From assembly GCF_033115175.1 (NCBI RefSeq), contig NC_084834.1, positions 11,319,294-11,383,293 on the forward strand: 64,000 nucleotides of DNA, read 5' to 3'. Made by a program: the position numbers and the translations under genes. The stretch is from Lepus europaeus (lineage: Eukaryota > Chordata > Mammalia > Lagomorpha > Leporidae). The notes under the pieces are model-generated. The model saw only the letters and a list, made by a program, of their open reading frames with translations. It did not search any database and was not told the DNA's origin. The first letter of the stretch is position 1. Every line of letters starts with the position of its first letter. Of the stretch, positions 21,218-33,577 are shown in pieces.

Positions 21218-21541
21218 TTTTAAAAATTATTTATTTATTTATTTTGAAAGAGTTACAAAGAGAGAAGGAGAGACACAAAGAGATCTTCCATTCACTGGTT
21301 CCTGCCCCAGTGCTGTAATAGCCAGCACTGGACCAGGCAAAAGCCAGGAGCCTGGAGCTTCATCTGAGTCTCCCATGTGGGTGGCAGGGTCCCAAATACA
21401 TGGGCCATCTTCCACTGGTTTCCCAGACTTCCCCATGGAGCTAGATAGGAAGTGGAGCAGCTGGGACACGAACCGGTGCCCGTATGGGATGCCATCATAG
21501 TAGGCATCTGCTTTACCTGCTTATGCCATGACACCAGCCCC
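21218..21541 (-). mobile_element. C-SINE
   Basis: Antisense and complete, from TTTTTAAAAATTATTTATTT to CACCAGCCCC. Confidence 0.9.
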
Positions 21542-21837
21542 CAAACTATTACCTGCCAAAAGTGAATCCACTTCTTGGTAAGTTGAAGTCCAAAACTCTA
21601 CTAAAAGCAGTCATCACCCAACGTAATCTGTTTGTAGCCAATAGAGACCATCAGAATCATTTCCACAGCTCTGGCTCCCCAAGCAAGGGAAATCAGAGAC
21701 TTCTTTGGAGTGGGGCATGGATGTTCAAAAGGGGGAGTTTTGACCTTATGGGCAGAGGCAGGTATCACATGGCAATGAGTCTTAAGCTCCTCATGGGCAG
21801 ACATCTTAGCCTTCACAACAAGCCAAAGGGGGCAGGC

Positions 21838-22166
21838 CTTTGACACAGCAGTTAGAATAGCACTTGGGCACTTGGCCCCTGCGTTCTCCATCAGAATGCT
21901 GACGTTTGATACCCAGCTCTGCTTCCAATTCCAGCTCCCTGCTAATGCTGGCCCTGGAAGGAAGCAGGGGATGGCTCAATTGCTTGGGTCCCTGCTACCT
22001 GTGTAGCAGACCCAGATTGAATTCTGTATTCTTGGCTTCAGCCTGACCTCAGCTGGGTCTGTTGCAGGCATTTGGAGAGTGAGCCAACAGATGAAGTTCT
22101 CTCTCTCTCTCTCTCTCCCTCTTCCTCTCCCTCTCCCTCTCCCTCTTCCTTTCAAATACTTTGAAA
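21838..22166 (+). mobile_element. Diverged older C-SINE
   Basis: Head GGCCTTTGACACAGCAGTTA differs from the main subfamily; body and CT-rich tract retained. Confidence 0.75.
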
Positions 22167-22483
22167 AATTAATGTCAACACTGAACCAAGGATGACTTTT
22201 GGATACCTTGTGATCATCTGCCTGGGGGGCTGTTCTTGTAGAGACTAGACCTGTTCAGGGTGGGTGGTGACTGTGTCTCTCTGTAGAGCACAACTGAACA
22301 CAGCTTTGAAAGGTGCTTTAGGGCTTCGAAGTGAACATGAGTCAGGATAAAGGCTTTTGAGCAGCTGATGACAAAACTTTATGATATTTGGGATAGAAGT
22401 TTGAGTAGGGAAAAGTCCAGAGTATATACATTTTGCACTCTTGTGTTCAGCACACAGCCTGGCATTAGGTGTCATTCTGTTTA

Positions 22484-22750
22484 TTTTTTTAAAAGACTTA
22501 TTTATTTATTTGAAAGGCAGAGTGACCGAGAGACGGGGTAGAGAGGAAGAAAGACAGAGAAATAGAGAGATCTTCCATCCACTGGTTCACTCCCCAAATG
22601 CCCACAACAGCCAGGGCTGCACCAGAATAAAGCCAGGAGCCTGGAACTCCATCTGGGTCTTTGAACTGGGTGGCAGGACCCCAGGAACCTGGGCCATTTT
22701 CCACTGCCTTCCCAGGTACATTAGCAGTGAGCTGGATCAGAAGCAGAGTG
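22484..22750 (-). mobile_element. C-SINE, truncated at head
   Basis: Antisense; stops where the next sense SINE begins, so the pair is head to head. Confidence 0.85.
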
Positions 22751-23105
22751 GCTGTAGCCGAAGCTGTGGTGTAGCAGGTAAAGCTACCACTTGCAGTGCT
22801 GGAATCCCATATGGGCGCCCATTTGTGTTCTGGCTGCTCCACTCCCAATCCAGCTCTCTGCTATGGGAAAGCAGTAGAAGGTGACAAAAGTGTTTGGGCC
22901 CCTGCACCCATGTGAAAGACCCAGAAGAAGCTCCAGGCTTCTGGCTTCAGACTGGCCCAGTCCTGGCTGTTAGGGTTAGGGTTAGGGTTAGGGTTAGTGT
23001 TAGTGTTTGGGGAAGTCAATCAGTGAATGGAAGATCTCTTGTTCTTGATCTTTGTGTGTGTGTTTCTCTTTACCTTTCAAATGAATAAAAATACATTATT
23101 CAAAT
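22751..23105 (+). mobile_element. C-SINE carrying a telomere-repeat insert
   Basis: Head CCGAAGCTGTGGTGTAGCAG; body interrupted at 22970-23005 by TTAGGG-type repeats; tail ATGAATAAAAATACATTATT. Confidence 0.88.
22970..23005 (+). repeat. Interstitial telomeric repeat inside a C-SINE
   Basis: Four perfect TTAGGG units (22970-22993) followed by two TTAGTG units (22994-23005), exactly between the SINE body (GTCCTGGCTG) and its 3' part (TTTGGGGAAGTCAATCAGTG). Confidence 0.9.
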
Positions 23106-23720
23106 TTTTTAAAAACAATAAGGAGATACCAGTATGCACCTATTAGAATGGCAAAAATCCAAAATACTTATTATGCTTAATTCTAGCAAGGTTGGGGAAA
23201 CAAGAACTTTTCATCCATTGCTGGTGGGAGTGCAAACTGGTACAGCTACTTGGAAGACAGCTTGGCAGTTTTCCTCCAAAGTAACCCTTCTCTTACCAAG
23301 CAATACAGGAATCGTGCTCTTTTGTATTTACACAAATGAATTAAAAACCTCTGTTCCCACAAAAACCTGCACACAGATGTTTATAGCAAGTTTATTCATA
23401 ATTTCCAAAACTTGGGAGCAACCAAGATGTCCTTCATTCAGTGAATGGATCAATAATTGTGATATATCCAGGTGACGGAGTACTTCTTAGAAGAATCAAA
23501 CAAACCATAAAGAGACACGGAGGAAACCTTAATGTGTATTACTAAGTGAAAGACACCGATCTGAAAAGACTACATACTAAATGATTTAATTACATTCTGG
23601 AAAAGGAATAACTATGGAAACCGTAAAAAAAGATCAGTGGTGACCAGAGGTTAAGGTAGATGAATAGTAACACTGAGGAGTTGTAGGCAATGAGACTGCT
23701 CTGTTTGATGCTACAGTGGT
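23106..23720 (+). mobile_element. Old L1 3' fragment
   Basis: Typical L1 3' terminal text in sense (TATTAGAATGGCAAAAATCC, TTGCTGGTGGGAGTGCAAAC, CTTGGGAGCAACCAAGATGT). Diverged, with no frame left. Confidence 0.7.
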
Positions 23721-24244
23721 GGATATGAGTTGTCATACATTTGCCAAAGCCCTTAGAATTATAATACTTAGTGTGCACCTAGCGAGAACTATGGACTTTG
23801 GGTGATTGTGAGGCATCAGGGTGGGTTCATCAGTTCTAACAAATGCACCACGCTTCCGGGAGATGTAAACCAGCGGGGAGTGTATGTTTGAGGCAGGGGA
23901 TGTGAACCATCTCTGTATATCTTCTGCGATTGTTTTCTTGGCTGATAAGCATCCAGTATGAGCCATTGCAACAGGATTCACTGCCACAGAGAATCACCTC
24001 CTCTAAGCAAGATACAGACTAATAGAGAAGAAAGGAAAAGTAAACATTGGTTAAAAGGCCTCAACCACCTTTATTCCACATTGTCTAAAACAACCACCCA
24101 GTGACAGAGACACCCATCAAACAAACGCACTCTCTCGACTTTCATGCCTCAGACCTGAAATTGCCAGTGGCTTCTCTCGGTTGGACCACATTAATCTCTT
24201 AAGCAAGAAAATTCATTCAAAAGTAATGAGAAATGAGAGGGAAT

Positions 24245-24470
24245 GTTATAATTACTGTGCATTTACGATGTGCTTGTACTCAATTATATATATAATTTAT
24301 ATATATTTATACATATATATAATTTAGCTCATATATATCATATGACCATTTTCAGTAGCTCTTAACTAGCTGACCCTCTCTATATAAGGATGTGTAGAGA
24401 AGGAAACAGGCCCAGAGAGATGGAGTAACTTGACCAACATCACACACCTGGAGATGACCAGAAACAGAAT
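24245..24470 (+). mobile_element. MIR SINE split by a (TA)n tract
   Basis: ACGATGTGCTTGTACTC head, then AGGAAACAGGCCCAGAGAGA and GAGTAACTTGACCAACATCA tail. Confidence 0.65.
24280..24335 (+). repeat. (TA)n stretch
   Basis: TATATATATAATTTATATATA-like low complexity, apparently splitting an old MIR. Confidence 0.75.
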
Positions 24471-24610
24471 TCATGTGCTGTTTTCATGTGCTGTTTTCTA
24501 TCTATGAATCTTCTTGCTGAAATGCCTTTTAGATCTTTAAGTTGGGTTGTTCAGTTTCTCATTGTTGAGTTTTAAAAGGTCTTTGCATATTTAAGATTCC
24601 AGTTCTTTCT

Positions 24611-24962
24611 TTTAAAAAGATTTTATTTATTTATTGCAGAGATATAGTTACAGACAGAGAAGGACAGACAAAGAGAAAGGTCTTCCATTCTCTCCACAAA
24701 TGGCCACAACGGGTTCACTCCCCAAATGGCCACAACTTCTGGAGCTGGGCCAATCTGAAGCCAGGAGCCTGGAGCTTCTCCTGGATCTTCCACACAGATG
24801 CAGGGGCCCAAGCCCTTGGGCCATCTTCTACTGCTCTCCCAGGCCATAGCAGAGAGCTGGATCAGCAGAGGAGCAGCTGGGACACGAACTGGCATCCATA
24901 TCCATATAGGATGCCAGTGCTGCAGACGAAAGCTTAGCCTACTGTGCCACAGCACCAGTCCC
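24611..24962 (-). mobile_element. C-SINE
   Basis: Antisense. An extra near-repeat of CCCCAAATGGCCACAAC (24705-24740) shows a small internal duplication. Confidence 0.88.
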
Positions 24963-25681
24963 AGGTTGTTCCTGTTGGTTATCAAGTAAGTGCTGAGCAA
25001 AGATTTCCCCTGGGATATGGCTCGTCTTTTCTTGCTCAGCACAGTTGTATTGTGTTAAATGTATAGGTCAAGTTGGGAAGAACTGAAAACTTGACAGTCT
25101 TGAGTCTTCCTCTCCATATACTGGAATATCACTCCATTCATTTAGTTATTTGACTTTTTTTAAGTCAGAGTTTTGTAGTTTTTCCTCATGGATCATGTAT
25201 TTATTCTGTTAGGTGTGTATCTTAAGTATTCTCTCTCTCTCTCTCTCTCTCTGATGCTAATGTAAATGGTATTGTTTTTAATTCGGGTTCTATTTGTGCA
25301 TTGTTTGCATATGAAAAACAGTAGAATCTGTAAATAAACATTGTGTCTTGCATCCTTGTTATAGCTGCATGTTGGTTAAAGGAGTTTCATTGCTATTTTT
25401 TATCCTTTGGGATTTTCTACATAGGTGATATTTTCATTTGTAAACAAAGACGATTTTATTTCTTCCTTCCCATTCTACTTACTTTCACTTACTTTTCATA
25501 TCTTATTGCAATGGCTACAACTTCAGGTACCATTTTGGCTGGAAATAGTCTAAGCAGACATTCTTACATTATTCCTGATTTTAGTGGGAACACATCCAGT
25601 TTCTCACCATGAATTCTTATGCTAGCAGTAAAATTTTCATTGAGGAAATTCCCCTCATCCTACTTTGCTAAGAGTTTTATT

Positions 25682-26058
25682 TATTTTTTAAAAATATTTA
25701 TTTTATGTATTTGAAAAGCCCAGTTATAGAGCGAAAGAAGGAGAGACAAAGAAAGAGAGAGAGAAGCGGAAGGGATGTGAGGGGAGTGGGGAAGGGGAGA
25801 AAAGAGAGGTCTTCCATCTGTTGGGTCACTCCCCAAATGGCCACAACAGGTAGGGCTGGGCCAGACTAAAGCCAGGAGCCAGGAGTCCCCCACATGGGTG
25901 CAAGGGCCCAAGAACTTGGGCCATCTTCTGCTGCTTTCCCAGGCACATTAGCAGGGAGCTGGATCAGAAGTGGAGCATCTGGGATGCAAACTGGTACCCA
26001 CATGGGATATCAGTCCTGAAGTCAGTGGTTTAACTCACTGTGCCACAGCACTGGTCCT
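25682..26058 (-). mobile_element. C-SINE
   Basis: Antisense, with an extended purine tract (25735-25805). Confidence 0.85.
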
Positions 26059-26205
26059 GATACATTGTTTATAATTTTCCTTTCTTATGTCTTTTTGTGG
26101 TTTAAATATTATGGTGATCCTGGCCTCATAGAATCAGTTAGGTAGCATTTTTTCTGCTTCTGTTTTCTGGGAGAGATTGAAAAGAATTGTAACAATTTAT
26201 TTCTT

Positions 26206-26535
26206 TTAAAAATGTTTTCATTTATTTGTTAATTTTTTATTTACTTGAAAAGCAGAGAGACAATGAGAGAGAATATCTTCCATGTGCCAGTTTTACTCCC
26301 CAAATGTCCTGCAGCCAGGATTGAGCCAGGCTGAAGCTAGGAGCCTGAAATTTAATCTGGGTCTCCCATATGAGTGGCAGGGACCCCAGGACTTGAGCCA
26401 TCACCTGCTGCCTCCCAGGGTGTGCATTAGCACGAAGCTGGAACCAGAAGCCCAGCTGGGACTCAAATCCAAATTTTCTGCTATGGAATGTAAGTGTCCC
26501 AAGTGGAGTCTGAACCATTGTACCAAATGCCCTTC
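26206..26535 (-). mobile_element. C-SINE, diverged
   Basis: Antisense; GTCTCCCATATGAGTGGCAG and GCATTAGCACGAAGCTGGAA recognisable. Confidence 0.8.
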
Positions 26536-26885
26536 CCACACCCCTCGTGTCTTTCTTAAATGTTTGGTAGAATTCACCAGTGACTCCTATCCTGATGCTC
26601 CCTTTCTTGGATGGTTATTAGTTATTGATTCAATTTGTTGACCTTTTTATCATCATGTAATCTTTATCCCTGATAATGAAATCTGCTTTGTCTGAAATTT
26701 TCACAGGAATCCACCTTTCTGGAGTGATTATTCAGACACTGATATATCTGCTTATGGTGCTGATGTTAGCACAGTGTATCTCTCTCTACCTATTCACTTC
26801 TAATCTGTTTTATCTAACTTTGTTTTTGTTCATCCAGATACCATATAGCAGAATCTTATTTTATTATCCTCTCTGATGATCTCTT

Positions 26886-27045
26886 TTACTTATTTATTTT
26901 AAAGTATTTATTTATTTTGAAAGAATTACAGAGAAGAGGGAGAGACAGAGAGAGAAAGAGAGAGATCTTCCATCCACTGGTTCACTCCCCAGATATTCAC
27001 AATGGCCAGTGTTGGGCCAGGACAAAGTCAGGAGCCTGTAGGTAT
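26886..27045 (-). mobile_element. C-SINE, 3' half only
   Basis: Antisense, from TTTTAAAGTATTTATTTATT to GACAAAGTCAGGAGCCTG, then back to L1. Confidence 0.8.
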
Positions 27046-27171
27046 TATTTTGAATAAGCTATTTTCTGCTAAATCAAATGAGAACAAGTAAAAATTTTAT
27101 TTTACCCTCGTTTATTGCATCAACACTCTTATTTTTTATAGATCCGATGTTCTGATATATATCATTTTTAT

Positions 27172-27478
27172 CTTTTAATGTTTCTTTGTCTTCATCTACT
27201 TGAAAAGCAGAGAAAGAGAGAGCCAGAGAGAGGGAAAGAATCTTCCATCCATCCATTCATTCTCCAAATGGCCACAACAGACAAGGCTGGGCTAGGCTGT
27301 AGACAGGAACCTGGAACTCCCACATGGCTGGGGTGCCCAAGCACTGGAATCATTATCTGCTGCCTCCTGGGATGCATTAGTTGGAAGCTGGATGTGCAGC
27401 AGATCGGCCAAGACTTGAACCAGCACTCCCGTGTGGGGTACATCAGCTTAACACACTGCACGATAACACATGTCCAGA
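27172..27478 (-). mobile_element. C-SINE, diverged
   Basis: Antisense; CAACAGACAAGGCTGGGCTA and AACACACTGCACGATAACAC. Confidence 0.8.
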
Positions 27479-27846
27479 TCTGTATGATTTTCCTCAGTAG
27501 TTTTTTTTTTCCTAATATTTCTTGCAAGGCAGGGCTACTAGCATCAAGTTTCCCTCAGTTTCCCTTTGTCTGAGAAACTTTATTCCTCCTTCACTTTTGT
27601 ACAATAATTTGATGGATACTACATTTTAAGTGCTATGTTGTCTTCTTCCACACTTTAAACATTTTATTTCACTCTCTTGGTTGCGTGCTTTGTGAACAAA
27701 AGCCTGACCTCATTCTTTTCTTTATTCCTTTATTGGTAAGATTTTTTTCTCCTGCAATCTTCTTTTAAGTTATATTCTTTTTCTTTGGTTTTCTGCAGCT
27801 CAAATATTAAATAACTATGTGTGGGTATACTTTAAAAATCTCTCTT

Positions 27847-28135
27847 GCATTGAGCAGGTATTGTAGCAATGGGTTATGCCACAACCTGTGACTCTGGCAT
27901 CCCATGTCAGAGCACCAGTTCATGTCCCAGCTGCTCCATGTCTGATCCAGCTCCCTTGTAATACATCTGGGAAGGCAGCAGATGACCCAAGTACTTAGGC
28001 ATCTGCCAGCCACATGGGAGACCGGGATGGAGTTCTGGGCTCCTGGCTGCTGCCTGGCCCAGCCCCATTGTAACAATTTGGGTAGTGAACAATGTAGAGT
28101 GCTCTCACCTCTTCCCTCTGCCCCTGGTATTTAAA
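27847..28135 (+). mobile_element. C-SINE, diverged
   Basis: Head GAGCAGGTATTGTAGCAATG; body complete but with a short 3' part. Confidence 0.8.
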
Positions 28136-28265
28136 ATATTTCTCCTGCATGATATTTGCAGTTTCCCAGATCTGTGGCCTTGTGTCTGTCATTAATTTTG
28201 AGAAATAGCCATTATTGCTTCAAATGTTTATTCTGTTCAGGTCTTTTTTTCTTCCCCTTTTGGTA

Positions 28266-29260
28266 TCAAGGATGGATATAAGTTAGGCCCACTTGAAGTG
28301 GGGGTGTTTCCAGGGTTGATGCCTGTGTGACCACAGTGGTCCAAGGATCAGCTAATGGCTGCAAAATTTTGCTTTATTGGGCTTGCTATGGGCAAACTGA
28401 AGTGGATATCATGAGATGTAACACACAGGTTATTTCTGAAATGCTGGAGAAGTCTTGTTTGCCCCAGAACTATACACTGTTGAAGTTCAAATGTGGTGTT
28501 AATTTAACTACCAAGGAAATTGTTCTTGTTGGTGTTATTGATAATGGTTCCTGGAGACTCTGGCCATCAGGCAATCAAAGCCAACAAAGGTGACCTGAGA
28601 GAAGCAACCCCTGACAGGCTTCTGATGGTAAAGAAAAACTTTGAAAGAGTTGTGGATAAAGTAGAGTTGCTTCTGAAATCAGAAAGTGAATGGAGGGTCA
28701 TTGTATTAATGGACTCCCCTTGGGATCTAGGTCACTATGCAAAAACCAATAAGCTTTGGGGAATTTGGGGCTTCCGTATGAATTTCGGGTAAAATCTACC
28801 CCTAGAGAACCAGGTGACGCCGAGAACTGCGACTGAGGATGAAGGGGCTGGCATCCCCTTGTGTTTGGGGTGGGGGCAGGCAGAAGCCCATGGACGGGAA
28901 CACTGACACCAGTTCTCATCCGCCTCCCCGCACAGCCACACTGAGGATGTGTGCTCTCCTTCCCCACCGCCGGCAGCTTCAGCCAGCCGTCTGATCACGC
29001 TTTCGCCAGCAGGGTGAGCTCCGTTCGCTGCTCAGACATTGCAGTCAACAACCATTGGGGATGGGCCAAACTGCGAGTAAGCATGTTGAGCACGTGGATC
29101 TCCTTGAAGCAGGCTGACAGGAAAATCAGACAGAGGATGTGATATTTAAGAAAGAACATCATTGCACTTCTTAGGAGGGAAACGACAAATTTCTAGTTTA
29201 GCTGCAAGAAACAAAATCAAGCAAGATGAAGAGATGATTTTTAAATCGGAAAAAAAAAAA
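28266..29260 (+). pseudogene. PAICS: PAICS processed pseudogene, 5'-truncated
   Basis: Intron-less, A-tailed copy of the bifunctional purine-synthesis enzyme PAICS. Segments matching the recalled protein in order: [66 protein letters not shown], and finally [15 protein letters not shown]. It begins about codon 150 and ends in a 3' UTR stretch and an A-run at 29250-29260. Frameshifts and stops break it at several places (near 28280, 28590, 28790 and 28850-29030). It lies between an antisense L1 block and a sense L1 block. Confidence 0.9.
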
Positions 29261-30302
29261 CCATATTAGTGAAAATGATGATATGTGGAGAAGACTCACA
29301 TATTTGGAATTGAAGCAGCATCTGTAGAAATAATCCATGAGTCAGAGGGAAAGACACATGAAAATTAGAAAATATGTCAAGCTGAATGATAATGATAATG
29401 CAACGTATCAAAATTTACAGGGAGCAACCAGTGCAGGGCTCCGAGGGAATGATGTTTATATTATTAGTAAAGGAGAAAGGGCTAAACTAGATGATCCAGA
29501 CCCTCCCTTAGGAATTTAAGATGAGCAAAATAAACCAAAATAAGTGGAAGAGATGTACTAATAAAGAGATCTATGAAAAAGAAAACAGAAAAACTCTGAA
29601 AACAATTGTTTAAATTAACATAGATGGCATGGGTATTTGAAAAAATTGATATAATATCTAGATCCTTAGCAAAACTCATAAAGAAGCAATCCAAAAAACC
29701 TCATAATTCAATACAATCCAGAACAACATACAATCACTGTAATTGTTAATGATAATAAGGATATCTTATGATCAAATTTATGCCAATTGAGTTGACATCT
29801 TAATAAGAGGGACAAATTCTTGAGAAATTTCACTTGCCAAAGCAGACACATAAAAAATAGAAAATCTAAGTAATGCTTTGTCTACTTAAGGATTTTAATT
29901 AATTACCAAAAATCTTCACACATAAAAGCACCATAAGTCCAGATTGTGTTACTGGTACATGCTATCAGACATTGAAGAATGAAATAATACCAATTTTTTA
30001 AGAACAGCTAGCTATAATACCTAAATTCTACAAAGACATGCCAGAAACAGAAAAGGAAAGACCAATATCCCTCCTGAATTTAGACAGAAAAATATTCTTA
30101 AGAAAGACTAGGGAGAGCAAAGGCATTGGTGCTAATATTTCCTTGTGTTTTCCATAGAGTTTATTTAGCATGAGTTGTGGGAGAGAGATGATGGGCAGGT
30201 GGTGGGCAGGGCAGAGGAGGCTGAAACGCTCAGGAAGCGCCCAGGGCCAGAGGCACCCGCAGCCAGTTATCAAGTTTTCACTTGATATTATCAGAAATTA
30301 CC

Positions 30303-30733
30303 ATGTGGGATCAGTGTTTTGCGTACTGGGTAAAGCTGCCCCTGCAGTGCTGCCATCCCATGTGGGCACCTGTTTGAGTCCTGGCTGGGCCACTTTGGAT
30401 CCAGCTCCCTGTTACTGTGCCTGGGAAAGCAGTGGGAGAAGTGCTGGGAATCCCACAGCCACAGGGAGGACCCAGAAGCAGCTCCTGAGTACTGGTTTCA
30501 GCCTGGTGCAGCTCCAGCAGAAGATGGCCCAAGTCCCTGGGCCCCTGCACCCTTGTGGGAGGCCTAGATGAAGCTCTTGGCTCCTGGCTTTGGCCTGGCC
30601 CAGCCCTAGCTATTGCGGCCATTTGGGAAATGAGCCAGCAGATGGAAGATCTCCCTCTCTCTGTCTCTCCCTCTCTCTTTCTCTCTCTATAACTGTGCCT
30701 TTCAAATAAATAAAAATAAATCTTAAAAAAAAG
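30303..30733 (+). mobile_element. C-SINE with internal duplication
   Basis: The body segment running from the AGCAG..GAAG region to the CTGGCTTTGGCCTGG region occurs twice (~30428-30510 and ~30511-30605), making it ~100 bp longer than its relatives. Confidence 0.82.
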
Positions 30734-31545
30734 AGAACAGAGTTAAAATCCCAACTTTGCCACTTAAAAAAAAAATCACCACCACCATTTTAGAAAAAAG
30801 GCACCATTTGTAGTGTTAAGTTTCCATTCATCAGAAGGCATGGTGACCATGAATATGTATGTGCCTGATAATAGAGCTTCAAAATGCATGAAGCAGAAAT
30901 CAATAGGATTAAAGACAAATTATATCACCCCTCTTTCAAATAACCGACAGAAGAATCAGATGAAAATGTACTGAATGACTAACAGATCTGAACATGCCCA
31001 GCCGTACTGACTTGAGTTCATTGTTTTCTAGAGAATGCAATGCCTCTGCTGAGACAGGGAACCGTGTGGGCCACAAGACAAGCTAGATAAATGTAAAGAA
31101 GAATGAAATCTTACAGAATGCGTTCTCTGACTTCAAAGAAATTAAACTGCTTTTTAAAAGCCTCCCAATTTGGACGTAAAGCGACATACTGATAAGTAAT
31201 TCATGTTTGATAGATGAACTCAAAAACAAATTTAAAATATCTCAAAAGAAATGCTAATGACTACGTGACACATGAAAATTTGTGGGCTGCTGCTAAAATG
31301 GTACTTAGAGGGACATGTGTAACTTTCAGGGCTTCTGTTAAAAGAACAGTGGTTTAAGCAAAATGAAGAGTGACTGGGTACGGAGTTTCTTTGGGGATAA
31401 AGAAAATGTTCAAAACTTGATTTTAATGGTGATTATACACATCTATGAATATATTAAATACCATTGAAGTGTTCACATTAAAGGGGTGGATTATATGAAA
31501 AAAAAAAAAAAAGAAAAAGAAGAAAGGTATAAAAATCAGTGACCT

Positions 31546-31873
31546 GGGGCCAGCGCTGTGGCGTGCCTGTAAAGCCACCACCTGCAGTGCTGGCATCCCA
31601 TATGGGCGCTGGTTCAAGCCCCAGCTGCTCTGCTTCCATCCAGCTCACTGCTAATGCACCTGGGAAAGCAGCAGAAGACGGCCCAAGTGTTTGGGCCTCT
31701 GCAACCACATGAGAGATCCCAAGGAGTCTCCTGTCTCCTGGCTTCAGCCTAATCCAGCCTTGGCCGTTGTGGCCATTTGGGGAGTAAAAGAGCAGGTGGA
31801 AGATCTCTCTCTGCCTCTGCCTCTCCCTCCCTGTACCTCTGCTTTTCAAATAAAGAAAATAAATCTTTAAAAA
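31546..31873 (+). mobile_element. C-SINE
   Basis: Head GGGGCCAGCGCTGTGGCGTG; complete. Confidence 0.9.
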
Positions 31874-32954
31874 ATATATCAACGCCCTGAAGATTCAAAT
31901 TAATCACTGATAAATGTAAATTTAACTTAAACGAAGTAACAAATAGGAACTAAGAGAAGAAATCAGTGAAACAGTACAAACAAACAAGGAATTGACAAAA
32001 CAAAAATGGGGCTGTTTCTCTGAAGTGATGAACAAAATTAAAATTAATAAAACAAAATTCAAAAGAAAAAGCAACAAGAGCACACAATACCAATATTTGG
32101 AATATTACAAACTACCCATTAAAAGGATATTATGAATAATTTTATGCTAATAATTTGATAACTTGGTTAAAATGTATAAGATCTTTGAAAAACATCACTT
32201 AGTAAAATAGCCAGGAGATATGAAGATAATCTGAATTAACCTGTACCTGTCTATTAATTAAATTCATTATTTAAAAGGTTAAAGCATTGAAAACTGCAGG
32301 CCTGTGGTATTTTCTGGATAGGAAGTGTTAGCCACTGAGCTGTGTCCTCATCCAATCAGCTGCCTCGATTCTATTTCCTGGTTATTCTCAACTCAGGTTT
32401 GGGCAGTTTTATGTTGTTTTTGCTCCCAGGGGGAAGGTTGTTAATATTAGCAGTGTCAAGGAAGAAAACTGTACGAACATGTTCATTGATGCAGAAAAAA
32501 AGCATTTGATGAAAGTTAGCATCCATTCACGACAGAAAGACTATTAGGAACAGAAGGGAGTGTCTTCAATCTGATAAAATGCATGTATACAAAGCAGCAG
32601 CTAACATCATTCAAATGGGTAAAAATATTGAATACTTTCCCTCAATGATTGGGACAGAGTCCAAGGGTGTGCATACACATGGCATCTACTCAGTGTCGTG
32701 CGTGGAGCCTTTGCTGGTGCAGCAAAGCAGCAGAGAAAAGCAGAAAGATGGAGAAGGAAGCCCTATCACCCTCTTCATCAGCAGAGAACAACTACTAGAA
32801 CTTACAAGTGGCCCTGACTGTTCACAGGATACAAGCCAGGTAAGACCAGGGAGTAGGACTGAGCGCAAGGACCTCTACACCAGCGTAGAGGTCTCCAAGT
32901 ACTTGAAAGGTTTATGTAGAAGAGAATGGCAGGCAAAGTGGGCTCCACGCAAGT

Positions 32955-33282
32955 TGGGTTTTATTTTTATTTATTTTCATTTTTTATTTGAGAGGTAGAG
33001 AAACACAGAGACACACAATATTTTCCACTCACTGGTTCTCTTCCCAAATGTCTCCAACAGTCAGGGCTGAGCCAGGCCAAATTCAGGAGCCAAGAACACA
33101 ATCCAAGGCTCCCATGTGGGTGGCAGGGACCCAACTCCCTGAGCCACCATCTGCTGTCTTCCCAAGGTGCACATCAGCAGGAAGCTGAAACTGGCAGCTG
33201 AGCCAGACTCCAGCTCAGCCACTCCCATATGGGATCCGGGCTCTGAAGTGGGACTGTACCACTGTCCAAATACCAGCAAGGC
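32955..33282 (-). mobile_element. C-SINE, diverged
   Basis: Antisense; CAACAGTCAGGGCTGAGCCA and CATCAGCAGGAAGCTGAAAC. Confidence 0.8.
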
Positions 33283-33577
33283 TGTTTTCATTTGAATCAC
33301 CTTCTTTTCCTTCTCTTCCAACTTAACTTTCTAATTTAAAACACTCTCCAGCTCCAGAAAAGTTGCAAACACTCTACTAAACACTCCTCCCTGAATCATT
33401 TGAAAGAAAGCCACCTACAGAGTGGACCTTATCGCTGACTGCTCCAAGGGGTATTTCCAACAAATGGAGACGTTCTTCCCCACAGCCAGAGGGCCATGCT
33501 CAGCAGCAGACAGTGAACATCAGCACAGTACTGCCATCTAGTCCCGAGACCCCAGTCTGATCTTTCCACTTGTTCTT

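Larger units (their letters stand above)
24480..28260 (-). mobile_element. Antisense L1 mosaic with five C-SINE inserts
   Basis: Blocks between the SINEs (24480-24610, 24963-25680, 26059-26205, 26540-26885, 27046-27170, 27480-27845, 28136-28260) are T-rich and read as L1 ORF2 and 3' sequence on the minus strand (GGCCTCATAGAATCAGTTAG, ATTCTTACATTATTCCTGAT). Old and non-coding. Confidence 0.65.
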
